From positions 1 through 64,000 of the forward strand of contig NZ_QGTH01000011.1 in assembly GCF_003182075.1 (NCBI RefSeq): DNA of 64,000 bases. Reading direction: 5' to 3'. Shown here one piece after another: positions 35,443 through 44,215 of the stretch. The DNA is from Finegoldia magna. Lineage in GTDB: Bacteria; Bacillota; Clostridia; Tissierellales; Peptoniphilaceae. The notes beneath the pieces were generated by a model. The model ran no database searches, had not been told where the DNA came from, and saw only the letters and a program-made list of their open reading frames with translations. Positions within the stretch are counted from its first letter, which is position 1, and every line of letters begins with the position of its first letter. Both the position numbers and the translations under genes were made by a program.

Positions 35443-37530
35443 TTATTTAACTTTTCTAATATTACAGTATTGTCTTTTGAATACTGGGAATCCTGAAATT
35501 GGATCAAAGATTTCGTTGTCGATTAACATATTAATATTCGCATCTTTCCAATTGTCATCTTGGCTGAATGAACCACCGCCGACATTTATTTCCAAATCGT
35601 GACGATTTGACATATTATTAGTAACTGCTTGGAGGATTACACTTGATCTATCGTTGTAGACTTCAACTAAATCCATATTTTCAATTCCCAATTCTTTCGC
35701 ATCATCTTCATTCATTATAACTTGCGGATATTCTTGGTGTTTCAATAATCCATTGATATTTAAGTGTTGTGTTCTAAATGTCGTATGAATTCTTGCACCT
35801 GTGTTCATAGTAAATGGATATTTGGATAATTTTTCTGATTTTTCGTGCTCATTTTCAAATCCGTCGTCATAAACAGGAATAGGTGAGAATCCATACTTTT
35901 CTAAAAGTTTTGAATGAATTTCTATCTTGCCAGTTTCTGTATTAAATGAATCGTATTTTTCATAAGACACTTCAGGTTTTTTGTCAAAATGATATACACC
36001 ATTTTCTTTCAATTCTTTTAAAATTTCTGGTGTGTGATAAAAAGATTTATCTAATAATTCATCGAAATTTTCTGGATAATATTCACCAAATCCTAATGCA
36101 TCTGCAATTTTTTTCAAAATAAAAATATTTGGAAGAGAATTGCCCAAAGGTTCGACTAATTTTTCTTTGATTTCGATGTGGTCGGGATATATTGCGTAGC
36201 GGTCTTCTTCGTAATAAGTTGTAGCAGGGAGGATGACATCTGCAAAGTATGCATCTTCTGTCATAAATCTGTCACAAGTTACAAAGAAATCCAAGCTTTT
36301 TAATACCTTTCTGAAAAGTTGACTGTTTGGATAATTTACAGACATACATGAACCCAAATTAATTAGACCTTTTATTGGATAAGGATCGGATTCTAATATT
36401 GCTTGCGGAAGTTTCGTAAATTGTGGTTGACCGATTAATTTATCAAAAAGAGGGAATTCTTTTGAACCGATTTTTTCGATATTTTGTGCGTTGTTTGGTG
36501 GGTTTTGTACCCTCTTAATTGGCTTGTTCTTATTAATCAAAAGTCCGCCCTTGACATCTAAGTTTCCCAATAAGCTCCATAAAATATACAATGAACGTAT
36601 TGTTTGAACTCCGCAGTGTGAATATTCGAGTCCTGTGTATGATTTAAGAGCAACTGTGTTGTCAAAGAGTAAATTTGCCAACTCTTTTATCTTATCAACT
36701 TCAAGTCCTGTGATTTCTGATGTTTTTTCCAAATCAAATTGTGTAAAATATTCCTTGAACTCATCGTATCCGTAAGTGTATTTTTCGATAAAATTTTGGT
36801 CAAGTTTATCTTTTAAGTAATTTAGTATTCCGAGGATTAGTACCATATCAGTTCCGCTATTGACGATGTATTTGTAATCAGCATATTCGATAATATCTGA
36901 ATTATAATGGCCAACGGCTATGATTTTCATTCCTTCATTTTTTCTTTTTACCATATTATTGTAGAAAAATGGAGGGGAATCTGTTTTAGGATTGGCACCC
37001 CACACACAAAGCATTTCAGTGTTTTGCAAATCGCAAACTAGATTGGGTGCACTTAATCCAAAAACTGTTTGAGGAGCAAATATGCCAAACGATACAAAAC
37101 ATAATGAGCCAACTGATCCGTTGTTCGGACTTCCAATTGGAGACAAGAATCCTCCGTTATCAGCGTTAGGCATTTGAATTGAAATAAAATCGTTCGTAGT
37201 TGTGTCAAATGCACCTCTACCAAAATGACTTGCGATTGATTTTGCGCCGTAGTCTTCAATTATTTTAGAACATTTTTCTTTAATAAGTTCCATCGCTTCA
37301 TCCCATGAAGCTTTTTTGAATTCTAGTGTTCCTTTTTCACCAGTTCGGATCAACGGATCAGTCAATCTGTCTTCTGAGTTTAGGATTTCGTCTGAATACA
37401 ATCCTCTCAAACAAAGAGCGGAAGGTTTTTCGTCAGATTTTTTGATGGATTTTATCCTTCTAGTGTCCATGTCGCATTCTACATGGCATTGACCTGGACA
37501 AATTCCACAAATAGTTTTAATTTTTCCCAT
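35443..37530 (-). CDS. Molybdopterin oxidoreductase (DMSO-reductase family), stand-alone
   Basis: 695 residues. The N-terminus has the [4Fe-4S] motif CGICPGQC and a distal Cys near residue 40 (ALCLRGL). The catalytic domain follows, with the Mo-ligand region GSPNNGSVGSLC near 140, CVWGANPKTDSPPF near 177, and the C-terminal MGD-binding domain (NTGARIHTTFRTQHLN near 585). There is no twin-arginine signal, so it is cytoplasmic. No electron-transfer or membrane subunit adjoins, and the substrate is not readable. A YqfO-like gene lies 17 bases upstream in the same direction. Confidence 0.88.
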   Translation of the reverse strand: MGKIKTICGICPGQCHVECDMDTRRIKSIKKSDEKPSALCLRGLYSDEILNSEDRLTDPLIRTGEKGTLEFKKASWDEAMELIKEKCSKIIEDYGAKSIASHFGRGAFDTTTNDFISIQMPNADNGGFLSPIGSPNNGSVGSLCFVSFGIFAPQTVFGLSAPNLVCDLQNTEMLCVWGANPKTDSPPFFYNNMVKRKNEGMKIIAVGHYNSDIIEYADYKYIVNSGTDMVLILGILNYLKDKLDQNFIEKYTYGYDEFKEYFTQFDLEKTSEITGLEVDKIKELANLLFDNTVALKSYTGLEYSHCGVQTIRSLYILWSLLGNLDVKGGLLINKNKPIKRVQNPPNNAQNIEKIGSKEFPLFDKLIGQPQFTKLPQAILESDPYPIKGLINLGSCMSVNYPNSQLFRKVLKSLDFFVTCDRFMTEDAYFADVILPATTYYEEDRYAIYPDHIEIKEKLVEPLGNSLPNIFILKKIADALGFGEYYPENFDELLDKSFYHTPEILKELKENGVYHFDKKPEVSYEKYDSFNTETGKIEIHSKLLEKYGFSPIPVYDDGFENEHEKSEKLSKYPFTMNTGARIHTTFRTQHLNINGLLKHQEYPQVIMNEDDAKELGIENMDLVEVYNDRSSVILQAVTNNMSNRHDLEINVGGGSFSQDDNWKDANINMLIDNEIFDPISGFPVFKRQYCNIRKVK

Positions 37531-37547
37531 TGTATCTCCTATTATTA

Positions 37548-37865
37548 TTAAAAATTTTTTATTTCGAAAATATCATACACGCATTCTTCATACGGATGAA
37601 TATCTTCGATAATTTGTATACATTTTTTGATATTATTTTCTGTCGTGCGAAATTCTAATTTGATTTCGTCAACTTCGTTGATAATATTTTTTTCGCCAGA
37701 AAAATTATTTGCTAAATCATTGGGCATAAAATGACCTTTTACTTTCGATGTAGTATAACAATAATCGTAATTTCCTATGGTTATAATTTTTTCATCACCT
37801 AGTTTTTTTATTAACAAATCTATGTAATCTTCTGGTATGTATACATCTATTTTATATGTTATCAT
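37548..37865 (-). CDS. YqfO/NIF3-type small domain protein
   Basis: 105 residues. The N-terminus (ITYKIDVYIPEDYIDLLIKKLG) and the C-terminal HPYEECVYDIFEI match the ferredoxin-like (PII/CutA-like) insert domain of NIF3/YqfO proteins, here on its own. Such stand-alone domains are known but without a clear function. It is very likely cotranscribed with the molybdopterin oxidoreductase downstream, the only functional clue. Confidence 0.7.
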   Translation of the reverse strand: MITYKIDVYIPEDYIDLLIKKLGDEKIITIGNYDYCYTTSKVKGHFMPNDLANNFSGEKNIINEVDEIKLEFRTTENNIKKCIQIIEDIHPYEECVYDIFEIKNF

Positions 37866-37948
37866 AAAAACTCCTTTTGTTCATGTTTATATATTTTTCA
37901 TTCGGGTATATATATTGTATCAAAGAGTTAGACGAAAAGGAGATTATT

Positions 37949-38185
37949 ATGGATTTAAAATTGTATTACATGGAAACTTGCCCATTCTGCAAGAAAGTTT
38001 TAAGATTTATAGAAAAAAAAGGAATTAAGGATGTTGAATTAGTAGACATCAAAGCTGATGAAGCTAATGAAAAATACCTTATCGAAAAAGGTGGACAAGA
38101 CCAAGTACCTTGTCTTTTTATTGATGGCAAACCAATGTATGAATCAATGGATATTATAAAATTCTTGGATGAAAAATTTCAATAA
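37949..38185 (+). CDS. Glutaredoxin-like protein (CPFC)
   Basis: 78 residues from the ATG at 37949, behind AAAAGGAG. An upstream in-frame ATG at 37877 has no ribosome site and would add an unlikely hydrophobic leader. The thioredoxin fold shows the redox motif METCPFCKK near residue 10, the cis-proline QVPCLFIDG near 52 and GG..-type C-terminal helix residues. It reduces disulfides or delivers electrons to a reductase. An extra Cys follows the cis-Pro. Confidence 0.88.
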   Translation: MDLKLYYMETCPFCKKVLRFIEKKGIKDVELVDIKADEANEKYLIEKGGQDQVPCLFIDGKPMYESMDIIKFLDEKFQ

Positions 38186-38207
38186 AATTTCGAACAATAG
38201 AAATTTT

Positions 38208-38232
38208 GCTCTCACATTTGTGAGAGCTTTTT
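38208..38232 (+). terminator. Intrinsic terminator of the glutaredoxin gene
   Basis: Stem GCTCTCAC / GTGAGAGC with loop ATTT and a TTTTTG tail. Confidence 0.9.
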
Positions 38233-38312
38233 GTTTGTCAAAATCAAAAATTATTACAATTAATCGTCATTTTTAAAAATTCCCATAATTTGTGATAGAA
38301 TAAATATCGTAA

Positions 38313-38407
38313 TAAAAAAAGTAGCAAATCTTTGGGATAGATTTGCTACTTAAATAACATTGGCAAGTTCATATTAGGAGGATGAACAACCATTTATTCT
38401 TATTATT
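38313..38407 (-). ncRNA. Predicted small RNA with C-rich hairpin loops
   Basis: On the minus strand, TTGTAA (38441-38436), a 17-base spacer and TATGAT (38418-38413) form a good promoter. About 95 bases later a 12-bp perfect stem, AGTAGCAAATCT / AGATTTGCTACT (38350-38339, 38331-38320), is followed by a T7 tract, a strong terminator that no minus-strand gene needs. Its loop contains TCCC. A first hairpin, GTTCAT / ATGAAC (38387-38382, 38372-38367), shows CCTCCTAAT in its loop, complementary to Shine-Dalgarno sequences. Short C-rich loops are how RsaE/RoxS-type RNAs bind ribosome sites, so this may be a trans-acting regulator. No longer reading frame is present (only a 15-codon one). It is not a small RNA I recognise. 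Confidence 0.6.
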
Positions 38408-38412
38408 ATAAT

Positions 38413-38441
38413 ATCATAGAATTAAACTTAATAAGTTACAA
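38413..38441 (-). promoter_or_regulatory. Promoter of the predicted small RNA
   Basis: Minus strand: TTGTAA (38441-38436), 17 bases, TATGAT (38418-38413). A TATAAT also lies at 38410-38405 but has no -35 partner. Confidence 0.6.
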
Positions 38442-38472
38442 ATTTATTACGATTTAGGGAATTGAGGGGAAT

Positions 38473-39696
38473 ATGAGAGTAGGAATTATTGGAGCAGGAG
38501 CTAGTGGGGTTTTTGCGGCATTAATTTTAAAACAAAATTACATAGACACGACTGTTATTGAAAGAAACACCAATGCTTTGAAGAAAATTTATGCAACTGG
38601 TAATGGTAGGTGCAATTTTACTAACAGAAATGTATCTTACAAGAATTATCATGGCGAAAATCCAAAATTCACAATAAGTGCTATTAAAAAGTTCGATAAT
38701 TACGATGTTATAGAATTTTTCAATGATATGGGAATTCCTGAGGTCGAGCTTGAAAATGGCAAGATTTTCCCAAAAAGTTTGCAAGCTTCATCAATAGTAA
38801 AGCAAATGATGTGCTTGGCAAATCATTTGGAGGTAGAATTCATCTACGATAGTTTTGTTGATGATGTAAGAAAAGACGGCGATGTTTTTGAAGTAAAATC
38901 CAATGATTCGATTTACAAGTTTGATTATTTAGTCGTTGCTTGTGGTTCCAAAGCTTACAAGAAAAGTGGCTCTGACGGAAATGGATACATTCTTATGAAA
39001 AAATTTGGACACAATATCGTGAAAACTCATCCAGGAATTGTGCAATTGAGGCTTAATGGAGATGGTTTCAAGAAAATGAGCGGCACCAAATTCAAGGCTA
39101 ATGCAAAGTTAGTAGTAGACGGAAAAGAAGTTTTTGAATTTTATCACGATGTGTTGTTTACTGATTATGGAATTAGTGGGCCAACTATTTTGCAATTATC
39201 AGGAGAATCAATCAGAGCTAAAAACAAGGGATTAGATGTCAAAATAAGAATTGACACTGTAGATTTGGATGAAAATAAATTGTATGAGCATTTAATCTAC
39301 ATAATATCTTTAAATTATTATAAGAAAATAAATGAGTTGTTGGTCGGTTTGATTAACGATAATTTGATTGAAGAAGTTTTGAATCAAGCGAATATCGAAT
39401 ACGATATTAATGTGTGTGAACTTAGTAAGGAAGAAATCTACAAATTAGCACACACTCTTAAAAATTTGGAATTTAGTGTTAGTGGATACAAGGACGAAGA
39501 TTCTGGTCAGATAACTTGCGGAGGAGTCGACACAGATGAAATCAATCCTTCTACTATGGAATCAAAAAAAATTAAAAATCTGTATATTATTGGTGAAATT
39601 ATGGATGTCGACGGAGATTGTGGCGGATACAATCTTCAATGGGCTTTTTCGTCTGCATATTCTTGTGCGATGTCTATAATTAAAAAGGAGAACTAA
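38473..39696 (+). CDS. YhiN/HI0933-family NAD(P)/FAD-dependent flavoprotein
   Basis: 407 residues. FAD-binding GIIGAGASGVFAALI at residue 4, then ATGNGRCNFTN near 46, LVVACGSKAYKKSGSDGNG near 157 and the C-terminal GEIMDVDGDCGGYNLQWAFSSA near 377, all marks of this conserved but poorly understood flavoprotein family (BaiN-like). It is followed with no gap (stop at 39696, ATG at 39697) by the dehydrogenase-like gene, so the two are one operon. Confidence 0.9.
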   Translation: MRVGIIGAGASGVFAALILKQNYIDTTVIERNTNALKKIYATGNGRCNFTNRNVSYKNYHGENPKFTISAIKKFDNYDVIEFFNDMGIPEVELENGKIFPKSLQASSIVKQMMCLANHLEVEFIYDSFVDDVRKDGDVFEVKSNDSIYKFDYLVVACGSKAYKKSGSDGNGYILMKKFGHNIVKTHPGIVQLRLNGDGFKKMSGTKFKANAKLVVDGKEVFEFYHDVLFTDYGISGPTILQLSGESIRAKNKGLDVKIRIDTVDLDENKLYEHLIYIISLNYYKKINELLVGLINDNLIEEVLNQANIEYDINVCELSKEEIYKLAHTLKNLEFSVSGYKDEDSGQITCGGVDTDEINPSTMESKKIKNLYIIGEIMDVDGDCGGYNLQWAFSSAYSCAMSIIKKEN

Positions 39697-40989
39697 ATGA
39701 ATAAAATGCAAAGAAAACTTGTTGACTTAGATAACCACGGTCAAAAAGTTAGAGTAGGTTTGGTTGGTTGTGGCAAAATGGGATCGGGTCTTGTGAGTCA
39801 GTTGAGTAGAATCAAAGGAATGAGACCTTCTGTTATTATAGACAGACACGTCGACAAGTGCGTGAATGCTTTGAGAAAAGCAGGTGTAAAAGATGTGGAT
39901 ATTATCAAAACAACCGATTTGAAGGTTGCAGAAAATGCTGTAACGAACAATTCATTTGTAGTTAGTGATGATTACGCTTTGAGTTACAAATTGGATATGA
40001 TTGATGGAGTTATTGATGCTACTGGAAATCCACCGTTTGGAACACAACTTGCAGTCGAAAGTATTGAGAATGAAAAGCATACAATTTTATTAAATGTAGA
40101 ATGTGATGCAGTCGTTGGACCAATATTAAATGAAATGGCAAAGAAAAAAGGCGTTGTGTACACAGGATCTGCAGGAGATGAACCGGGTGCAATAATTCAA
40201 TTATCTGATTTTGCTCTTGGATTAGGTTTTAAACTATTAGCTGTTGGAAAAGGGAAAAATAATCCGTTAGATAATTACACAAATGAAGATATTCTTAGAG
40301 AAGAAGCTTTATCAAAAGGATTAGTTCCAAAAATGTTGACATCATTTGTAGATGGAACTAACACAATGATTGAACTTACAGCTGTTGCAAATGCGTTGGG
40401 ATTTACTCCGGATGTTTTGGGTTGCCATGGAATTACAACAAATATTCACGATATCGCAGATGAATTTAAATTAAAAGAACAAGGCGGAATTTTAAATAAT
40501 TACAATATAGTTGATTTTGCATTTGGGGTTGCGCCTGGAGTTTTTGCAATTGTAACTCACGATACTAACGAAGTTCACGATTTGATGGAATATTTGTCAA
40601 TGGGTAAAGGACCTAACTATACTTTGTACAGACCATATCATTTGACAAGTTTGGAAACTCCTCTTACAATTTACGATGCAATTGTAGAGAAAGAACCGAC
40701 AATTTATCCAAAATACGGACAAGTTTCCGATACAATTACAGTTGCAAAAAGAGACATCAAAAAAGGTCAAACAATCGAAGGTATTGGTGGACACGATTGC
40801 TTTGGTAAAATTACATCTCACAAACACCAAATGGAGAATAATTTGTTACCAATGCCAATCATAACAGAAAAAACAACTGCAAAAGTAGATATAGCAAAAG
40901 ACACTTTGATTACTTACGACATGGTAAATTTAGATGAAGATCATATAATTACAAAACTTCGTAAGAGACAAGATGAATTGGGATTATAA
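39697..40989 (+). CDS. Homoserine-dehydrogenase-like NAD(P) oxidoreductase with SAF domain (DRL-like)
   Basis: 430 residues. An N-terminal Rossmann fold (VRVGLVGCGKMGSGL at 18), a middle region with VIDATGNPPFGTQ near 108 and TGSAGDEPGAIIQL near 157, and a C-terminal SAF-type domain (TVAKRDIKKGQTIEGIGG near 349). This layout is shared with uncharacterised homoserine-dehydrogenase-like proteins and with the DXR-like (DRL) enzyme described from Brucella, which makes methylerythritol phosphate. The MEP-pathway gene ispE is in this window. The DRL assignment is my inference. It forms an operon with the YhiN-type gene. Confidence 0.75.
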   Translation: MNKMQRKLVDLDNHGQKVRVGLVGCGKMGSGLVSQLSRIKGMRPSVIIDRHVDKCVNALRKAGVKDVDIIKTTDLKVAENAVTNNSFVVSDDYALSYKLDMIDGVIDATGNPPFGTQLAVESIENEKHTILLNVECDAVVGPILNEMAKKKGVVYTGSAGDEPGAIIQLSDFALGLGFKLLAVGKGKNNPLDNYTNEDILREEALSKGLVPKMLTSFVDGTNTMIELTAVANALGFTPDVLGCHGITTNIHDIADEFKLKEQGGILNNYNIVDFAFGVAPGVFAIVTHDTNEVHDLMEYLSMGKGPNYTLYRPYHLTSLETPLTIYDAIVEKEPTIYPKYGQVSDTITVAKRDIKKGQTIEGIGGHDCFGKITSHKHQMENNLLPMPIITEKTTAKVDIAKDTLITYDMVNLDEDHIITKLRKRQDELGL

Positions 40990-41009
40990 AATTAAAAAAT
41001 AAATTTATT

Positions 41010-41063
41010 ATCAGTCGATAAAAAGTTTTTCAGACTTTGAAATATTGGCTGATTTTTATTTTT
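41010..41063 (+). terminator. Terminator of the yhiN-type/DRL-like operon
   Basis: Outer stem ATCAGTC / GGCTGAT with an inner AAAGT / ACTTT hairpin, followed by TTTTATTTTT. Confidence 0.65.
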
Positions 41064-41084
41064 AAAATCAATTTTTATAAATTT

Positions 41085-41113
41085 TTGACAATGGATTTTA
41101 AAAGTGTTAATAT
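41085..41113 (+). promoter_or_regulatory. Promoter of aspA
   Basis: TTGACA (41085-41090), 17 bases, TAATAT (41108-41113) preceded by TGT (extended -10). Confidence 0.7.
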
Positions 41114-41154
41114 CAATTTGTAATGTAATAAATAAACGTTTTTTGGGGGTTAAT

Positions 41155-42627
41155 ATGGATTACAGATTAGAGTCTGATAGTGTTGGTGAAAAGCAAGTTC
41201 CAAAAGATGCATATTACGGTGTGCAATCTTTAAGAGGAATGGAAAATTTCCCAATAACAGGAAGAACTTTACATGAAGAATTAATTTATGGATTGACAAT
41301 AGTTAAAAAAGCTTGTGCTATAGCAAATCACAGAGCAGGAATCATGAGGGAGGATGTCAAAAACGCAATCGTTTACGCATGCGACAAAATTCTTCAAGGA
41401 GAATATCACGATCAATTTTTGACTGATCCAATTCAGGGTGGAGCTGGTACAACTGCTAACATGAATGCCAATGAAGTTATTGCAAACATTGCCAATGAAA
41501 AACTTGGCGGCGGATTGGGAACTTATGAATATGTTCATCCAAACGATCATGTTAATATGAGTCAATCAACAAACGATGTTTTCCCAACTGCGGGCAAGAT
41601 TGCAACTTTAAGACTACTAATAAAAGCTTTAAATGAATTAAAGCAATTAGAGATTTCTTTGTTAAATAAATCTGTGGAATTTGATGATGTACTTAAAATG
41701 GGACGTACCCAACTTCAAGATGCAGTTCCAATTAGATTGGGACAAGAATTCCACGCGTATTATTCAGTAATCAAAAGAGATATCAAAAGAATTAGAAGGT
41801 CATCAGATCAAATTGAATCTATAAATATGGGAGCAACAGCGATTGGTACAGGAGTAAATGTAGACAAAGTTTACTTCACAAATATAGTTCCTATTCTAGC
41901 AGAATTAACAGGATTTGATTTGCATCAAGCAGAAGATTTAATAGATGGAACTAATAACCTTGATGGTCTTGTAGAAATATCTTCAGCAGTAAAATCAACA
42001 GCCGTAAGTTTGTCAAAAATGGCAAGTGATTTGAGATTAATGAGTTCAGGACCAAAAACAATGGTAGGAGATATTGAGCTCCCAGCAAGACAAAATGGTT
42101 CATCAATTATGCCGGGAAAAGTAAATCCTGTAATTCCAGAAGTTGTTAACCAAGTTGTATTCAGGATTATTGGTAACGATAATACAATTACAATGTGTGC
42201 AGAACACGGACAATTGGAACTTAACGCATTCGAACCGGTTTTGTTTGATAGTTTATTTGAATCTATATCTATATTGACTAATGCAGTGAAAACTTTCAGA
42301 GAAAACTGCATAATTGGTATCAAACCAAACAGACAAAAACTTTCAAACGACGTCGAAAAATCTGTAGGAATAGTTACAGCACTTGTTCCTCATATCGGAT
42401 ACAAAAAATCTGCTGAAATCGCAAAACGTGCATTGAGTACAGGAATTACTGTTAGAAATATCGTATTGGACGAAAAAATCTTAACAGAAGATGAATTAAA
42501 GGAAATCCTTGATCCAATAGCAATGACAATGCCAGGAATTGCAGCAGAGTATTTGATTAAACAAAAACAACAAGCTTACATCGAAAAAAAGAAACTAGAA
42601 GACAAGGAACAAAAAGCAAAGAAATAA
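41155..42627 (+). CDS. aspA: Aspartate ammonia-lyase (aspartase)
   Basis: 490 residues from the ATG at 41155, behind GGGGG; an in-frame ATG at 41104 lies inside the promoter and is rejected. It converts aspartate to fumarate and ammonia. The lyase-family signature GSSIMPGKVNPVIPEVVNQV near residue 316, TNDVFPTA near 138 and QEFHAYYSVIKRD near 194 fit aspartase rather than fumarase. Fits amino-acid fermentation. Confidence 0.93.
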   Translation: MDYRLESDSVGEKQVPKDAYYGVQSLRGMENFPITGRTLHEELIYGLTIVKKACAIANHRAGIMREDVKNAIVYACDKILQGEYHDQFLTDPIQGGAGTTANMNANEVIANIANEKLGGGLGTYEYVHPNDHVNMSQSTNDVFPTAGKIATLRLLIKALNELKQLEISLLNKSVEFDDVLKMGRTQLQDAVPIRLGQEFHAYYSVIKRDIKRIRRSSDQIESINMGATAIGTGVNVDKVYFTNIVPILAELTGFDLHQAEDLIDGTNNLDGLVEISSAVKSTAVSLSKMASDLRLMSSGPKTMVGDIELPARQNGSSIMPGKVNPVIPEVVNQVVFRIIGNDNTITMCAEHGQLELNAFEPVLFDSLFESISILTNAVKTFRENCIIGIKPNRQKLSNDVEKSVGIVTALVPHIGYKKSAEIAKRALSTGITVRNIVLDEKILTEDELKEILDPIAMTMPGIAAEYLIKQKQQAYIEKKKLEDKEQKAKK

Positions 42628-42640
42628 ATTTATGTTGACA

Positions 42641-42677
42641 AAATCTTGTTATCAAGTATTTGATAACAGGATTTTTT
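42641..42677 (+). terminator. Intrinsic terminator of aspA
   Basis: A 14-bp stem, AAATCTTGTTATCA / TGATAACAGGATTT (one G-T pair), loop AGTATT, T-rich tail. Confidence 0.88.
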
Positions 42678-42752
42678 ATTACTATTTTATTACTAACTAA
42701 AAGTTTTACATTATTTTAAATTTGGTAATATGTTATAATTTATCTAGGTGAT

Positions 42753-43130
42753 ATGATGAAAAATAATACTAAAAATGCAGACAATGTTATATTAGCGATA
42801 TCAAATGTTTTGATGGTAGTTTTCGTATCTACTTTGCTTAGAGGCCACAACATAATATCGTTGTTAATTTTACTTGCGTGGGCAGTTTATGCGTCGCAAA
42901 ATAAAATGATTTTACCAAAAAGTCTTGAAAGAAAAAGAACAAAATTTGAATACGGAAGTTTTATCGTTTTGTTAATAGGTTTTATGTTGATTTATTACCA
43001 TCCTAATAAGGTATATGTGTTCTTAACATATCTTATATTTGTAATTTACAACACACTTTTGTGGATGAATATGATTAGAATGAGAGCTATTAATAAAGAA
43101 AATAATAAGAAATCTAACAAAAAGAAATAA
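42753..43130 (+). CDS. Small membrane protein of unknown function
   Basis: 125 residues, no family recognised. Four hydrophobic segments (about 12-28, 32-46, 69-83, 87-104) and a strongly basic Asn/Lys-rich tail (ends KENNKKSNKKK), so both ends are probably cytoplasmic. An extended -10 element TGTTATAAT (42731-42739) lies upstream. gpsA starts 11 bases after the stop codon, so the two are cotranscribed; a link to membrane-lipid synthesis is possible but unproven. Confidence 0.75.
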   Translation: MMKNNTKNADNVILAISNVLMVVFVSTLLRGHNIISLLILLAWAVYASQNKMILPKSLERKRTKFEYGSFIVLLIGFMLIYYHPNKVYVFLTYLIFVIYNTLLWMNMIRMRAINKENNKKSNKKK

Positions 43131-43141
43131 AGAGGTATATA

Positions 43142-44101
43142 ATGAAAATTATGGTTATAGGGCCTGGCAGATGGGGAAGTTTCATCGCTTGGTATTTGAA
43201 AAAAATTGGTCATGAAGTTTTGTTGTATGGTTTGAATGGAACTGAAGATTTCGAAAATTTTAAGAAAAGTCGTACGAATGGTATCATAACTTTGCAAGAT
43301 GATTTAGAATTAACTGATGATATTACAAGAGCAAAAGAATGTGATGTTATTCATGTTAGTATAAATGCACAAGGTTTTAGAAATGTGTGTGAAGAACTTA
43401 AGTCTATTGGAATTAAGGATAAAATTATCGTTACTAATATGAAGGGAATTGAGATTTCGACTGGAAAAAGATTATCAGAAGTCTGCAAAGAAATTATGGA
43501 TGGATCTAACAAAGTTGCAGCTTGGATTGGCCCAGGTCATCCACAAGAATTTTACCGCAATGTTCCAAATTGTATGGTAATTGATTCGGAAGATGAAGAT
43601 GTGAAAGAATTGTTGATTGAAAATTACAGTTCAGATTTGATTAGGTTTTATTATGGCCAAGATTTGATTGGAAATGAAATAGGCGCAGCTTACAAAAACG
43701 TAATTGGAATTGCTGCAGGAATGTTGGATGGAATGAAAATAAGTTCTTTGAAGGGAGCTTTAATGAGCAGAGGTTGTAGAGAAGTCGCAAGGTTTATTAA
43801 AGCTTCGGGAGGTAAAGAGCTCAGCGCGTACGGACTTTGTCACTTGGGAGATTATGAGGCTACAGTGTTTTCGCAATATTCTCACAACAGAATGTTCGGT
43901 GAAATGTATGCAAAATCAGAAAAATACGACAAATTAGCTGAAGGATACTACACTGTAAAAGCTATTAAATTACAAGCAGATAAAATGAATTTGGATTTAC
44001 CGATTAACAATGCAGTGTACAAAGTTTTGTACGAAAATTCAAAATGCGAAGAAGAAATCGACAAATTATTCAGTAGAAGTTTGAAAAAAGAATTTTATTA
44101 A
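43142..44101 (+). CDS. gpsA: NAD(P)-dependent glycerol-3-phosphate dehydrogenase
   Basis: 319 residues. Dinucleotide-binding VIGPGRWGSFIAWYL at residue 5 and the family hallmark GNEIGAAYKNVIGIAAGMLDG near 182 with the catalytic Lys; GPGHPQEF near 137 replaces the usual GPsfA-E motif. It makes sn-glycerol-3-phosphate for phospholipids. Somewhat diverged from typical GpsA, so a related dehydrogenase of the same family is a minor alternative. Confidence 0.85.
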   Translation: MKIMVIGPGRWGSFIAWYLKKIGHEVLLYGLNGTEDFENFKKSRTNGIITLQDDLELTDDITRAKECDVIHVSINAQGFRNVCEELKSIGIKDKIIVTNMKGIEISTGKRLSEVCKEIMDGSNKVAAWIGPGHPQEFYRNVPNCMVIDSEDEDVKELLIENYSSDLIRFYYGQDLIGNEIGAAYKNVIGIAAGMLDGMKISSLKGALMSRGCREVARFIKASGGKELSAYGLCHLGDYEATVFSQYSHNRMFGEMYAKSEKYDKLAEGYYTVKAIKLQADKMNLDLPINNAVYKVLYENSKCEEEIDKLFSRSLKKEFY

Positions 44102-44114
44102 TGAAAAACAAATT

Positions 44115-44142
44115 AGAAGTGCAAAAAAGCACTTCTTTTTTG
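44115..44142 (+). terminator. Intrinsic terminator of gpsA
   Basis: Stem AGAAGTGC / GCACTTCT with an A6 loop, followed by T5. Confidence 0.92.
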
Positions 44143-44152
44143 ATTAAAATGC

Positions 44153-44181
44153 TTGACAAATGGATTTTAAGTTTATATAAT
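44153..44181 (+). promoter_or_regulatory. Consensus promoter of the ylxM-ffh-ribosomal operon
   Basis: TTGACA (44153-44158), exactly 17 bases, TATAAT (44176-44181): a perfect vegetative-sigma promoter. Confidence 0.92.
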
Positions 44182-44215
44182 ATACAAGTCAAGTAAAAAG
44201 GTTGACGGTGATTGA

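Noticed and set aside
38382..38411. Plus-strand peptide ATG AAC AAC CAT TTA ... (MNNHLFLLL) after AGGAGG as a leader peptide for the flavoprotein gene
   Set aside because: AGGAGG touches the ATG with no spacing, no attenuator follows on the plus strand, and the minus-strand small RNA explains the hairpins better.
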